Origin: Methanosarcina sp.
GTDB taxonomy: Archaea > Halobacteriota > Methanosarcinia > Methanosarcinales > Methanosarcinaceae
Direction: 5' to 3'
Assembly (NCBI GenBank): GCA_024280975.1
Contig: JAMXLQ010000035.1
Coordinates: 1-5,141, forward strand
DNA length: 5,141 nt
Shown here: in pieces, positions 4,059-5,141 of the stretch
Layout: every line of letters begins with the position of its first letter
Numbering within the stretch: the first letter of the stretch is position 1
The notes under the pieces: model-generated
The model's input: the letters and a program-made list of their open reading frames with translations, nothing else
Told to the model about the DNA's origin: nothing
Database searches by the model: none
Translations under genes and position numbers: made by a program

Positions 4059-5141
4059 ATGGCGAAGGATGTAGCAATTTCAAAAAAGGATATGAATTTG
4101 AACTTAAAAAAGCCTGATAAAGAGAGGTCGAGTAGAAAAACCGGTTTTTTCGTTCCAAAAAAAGCTGAAACAAGACAAAAAACAAAAAAAGAAGCTGAAT
4201 CAAGGGCAAATTCTAGAATAAAATCCGAAAAAGCCGAGGGAAAAAAAACTGAAGTAAAGTTCTCAGAAGTAAAGCCCCAGACCGAAAAGGAAAAAAAACT
4301 GGAGAAAGGGTCCAGAACCAAACATGGCAAGAGGGAAAGGAAAGAAAAATCCATTTCTTCCCGTATACCTGCATCGAAATTTCTTCCAATGAGCTCTGAG
4401 GAAGTGAAAGCTCGCGGCTGGAAGGAGCTTGACATTATTTTGATCTCTGGAGACGCCTATGTAGATCACTCCAGTTTCGGCACGGCAATAATAGGAAGAA
4501 TCCTTGAAGATGCCGGTTTCAGAGTGGGAGTAATTGCCCAACCACGTTGGAACAGCCCTGAAGATTTCAAAAAACTTGGAAAACCCAGACTCTTTTTTTC
4601 CGTAAGCGCAGGAAATACTGATTCTATGGTCAGCAACCTGACCCCAGGCCTGAAACCAAGGAACAAGGACGCTTATTCCCCTGGAGGCAAAGCAGGGATT
4701 CGTCCGAATCGCGCGGTAATTATCTACTCGAACAGGATAAAAGAAGCCTTTCCTGAAGTGCCTATAGTGCTAGGAGGAATTGAGGCTTCTTTACGGCGTT
4801 TTGCCCATTATGATTATCTTTCGGATAAGGTCAGGCAATCCATCTTGGCTGATGCGCCTGCTGATCTTATAGTCTACGGTATGGGAGAGCTTCAGATAGT
4901 GGAAATTGCAAAAAGATTGCAGGCCGGAGAAGATATCAAAAATATCAGGGATATTCCGGGTACAGTTTGGAAGATGGAAGTTAAAGCCTTAAAAGAGCTC
5001 AAAGAAAGAGCTGAAAAGCCAGATCAGATACCGAATAAACAGGGACAGGAAAACTCGGAACAAAAAAAAGGGGAAACAGCTGAGGATACAGCCGGATTTT
5101 TAAAGAAATATGTGGAAATTCCTTCTTTTTCAGAGGTTTCT
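4059..5141 (+). CDS. YgiQ-family (UPF0313) radical SAM protein, N-terminal part, cut by window end
   Basis: An open frame of 361 codons runs from the ATG at 4059 to the last base with no stop. Residues 108-300 follow the conserved N-terminal region of YgiQ/UPF0313 proteins: FLPMSSEE (108-115), SGDAYVDHSSFG (130-141), SAGNTDSM (183-190), LGGIEASLRR (238-247) followed by AHYDY. The iron-sulphur CxxxCxxC motif of the radical SAM core normally comes later and is outside the window, so cluster binding is expected, not seen. The reaction catalysed by the family is unknown to me. Residues 1-107 are an unusual basic, lysine-rich extension. Residues ~308-346 are a second charged linker at a place where relatives also vary. 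GAGGAG at 4039-4044 is the likely ribosome site, 14 bases from the ATG, slightly far. Only M12 offers another ATG before M111. Confidence 0.88.
   Translation, partial: MAKDVAISKKDMNLNLKKPDKERSSRKTGFFVPKKAETRQKTKKEAESRANSRIKSEKAEGKKTEVKFSEVKPQTEKEKKLEKGSRTKHGKRERKEKSISSRIPASKFLPMSSEEVKARGWKELDIILISGDAYVDHSSFGTAIIGRILEDAGFRVGVIAQPRWNSPEDFKKLGKPRLFFSVSAGNTDSMVSNLTPGLKPRNKDAYSPGGKAGIRPNRAVIIYSNRIKEAFPEVPIVLGGIEASLRRFAHYDYLSDKVRQSILADAPADLIVYGMGELQIVEIAKRLQAGEDIKNIRDIPGTVWKMEVKALKELKERAEKPDQIPNKQGQENSEQKKGETAEDTAGFLKKYVEIPSFSEVS

Noticed and set aside
4046..4541. Minus-strand open frames opposite the start of the YgiQ-family gene (129 and 92 codons)
   Set aside because: They are the complement of the A-rich lysine codons of the extension, rich in Phe and Ser, with no recognisable family. 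The plus-strand frame continues directly into conserved YgiQ sequence.

Overview
The window comes from an archaeon, most likely Methanosarcina or a close relative. Three things point there. The left edge holds the reverse complement of an archaeal 16S rRNA 5' end (ATTCTGGTTGATCCTGCCAG), followed by a sequence I associate with Methanosarcina. The promoters have archaeal TTTATATA boxes. The genes are AT-rich in their spacers with moderate GC inside. Family assignments rest on motifs read by eye; no database search was possible.

Layout. Positions 1-47 (minus strand) are the first bases of a 16S rRNA gene. Positions 48-779 hold no protein gene. They carry the rRNA leader and at least two, perhaps three, tandem rRNA promoters on the minus strand, then a plus-strand promoter for the first protein gene. 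The rRNA operon and the protein genes are therefore transcribed away from each other. The four protein genes are all on the plus strand: a 2-isopropylmalate/citramalate synthase family enzyme (780-2288, probably LeuA), a TatD-family metal-dependent nuclease (2436 or 2451-3209), a glyoxalase II-like metallo-beta-lactamase fold hydrolase (3316-3957), and the N-terminal 361 residues of a YgiQ-family radical SAM protein (4059 to beyond the window end).

The protein genes are separated by 100-160 bp gaps, and each gap holds a plausible TATA-like element. They look like singly transcribed housekeeping or orphan genes rather than one pathway operon. No leuB, leuC, leuD or ilv genes lie beside the synthase.

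The gene content is ordinary and I see no new defence, mobile or biosynthetic system. The points worth a second look are regulatory. The rRNA promoter is duplicated as a ~50-bp module whose early-transcribed hairpin keeps its pairing through a compensatory change. Perfect or near-perfect dyads sit over the presumed start sites of the leuA-like gene and the tatD-like gene. The YgiQ-family protein carries an unusual ~100-residue lysine-rich N-terminal extension.
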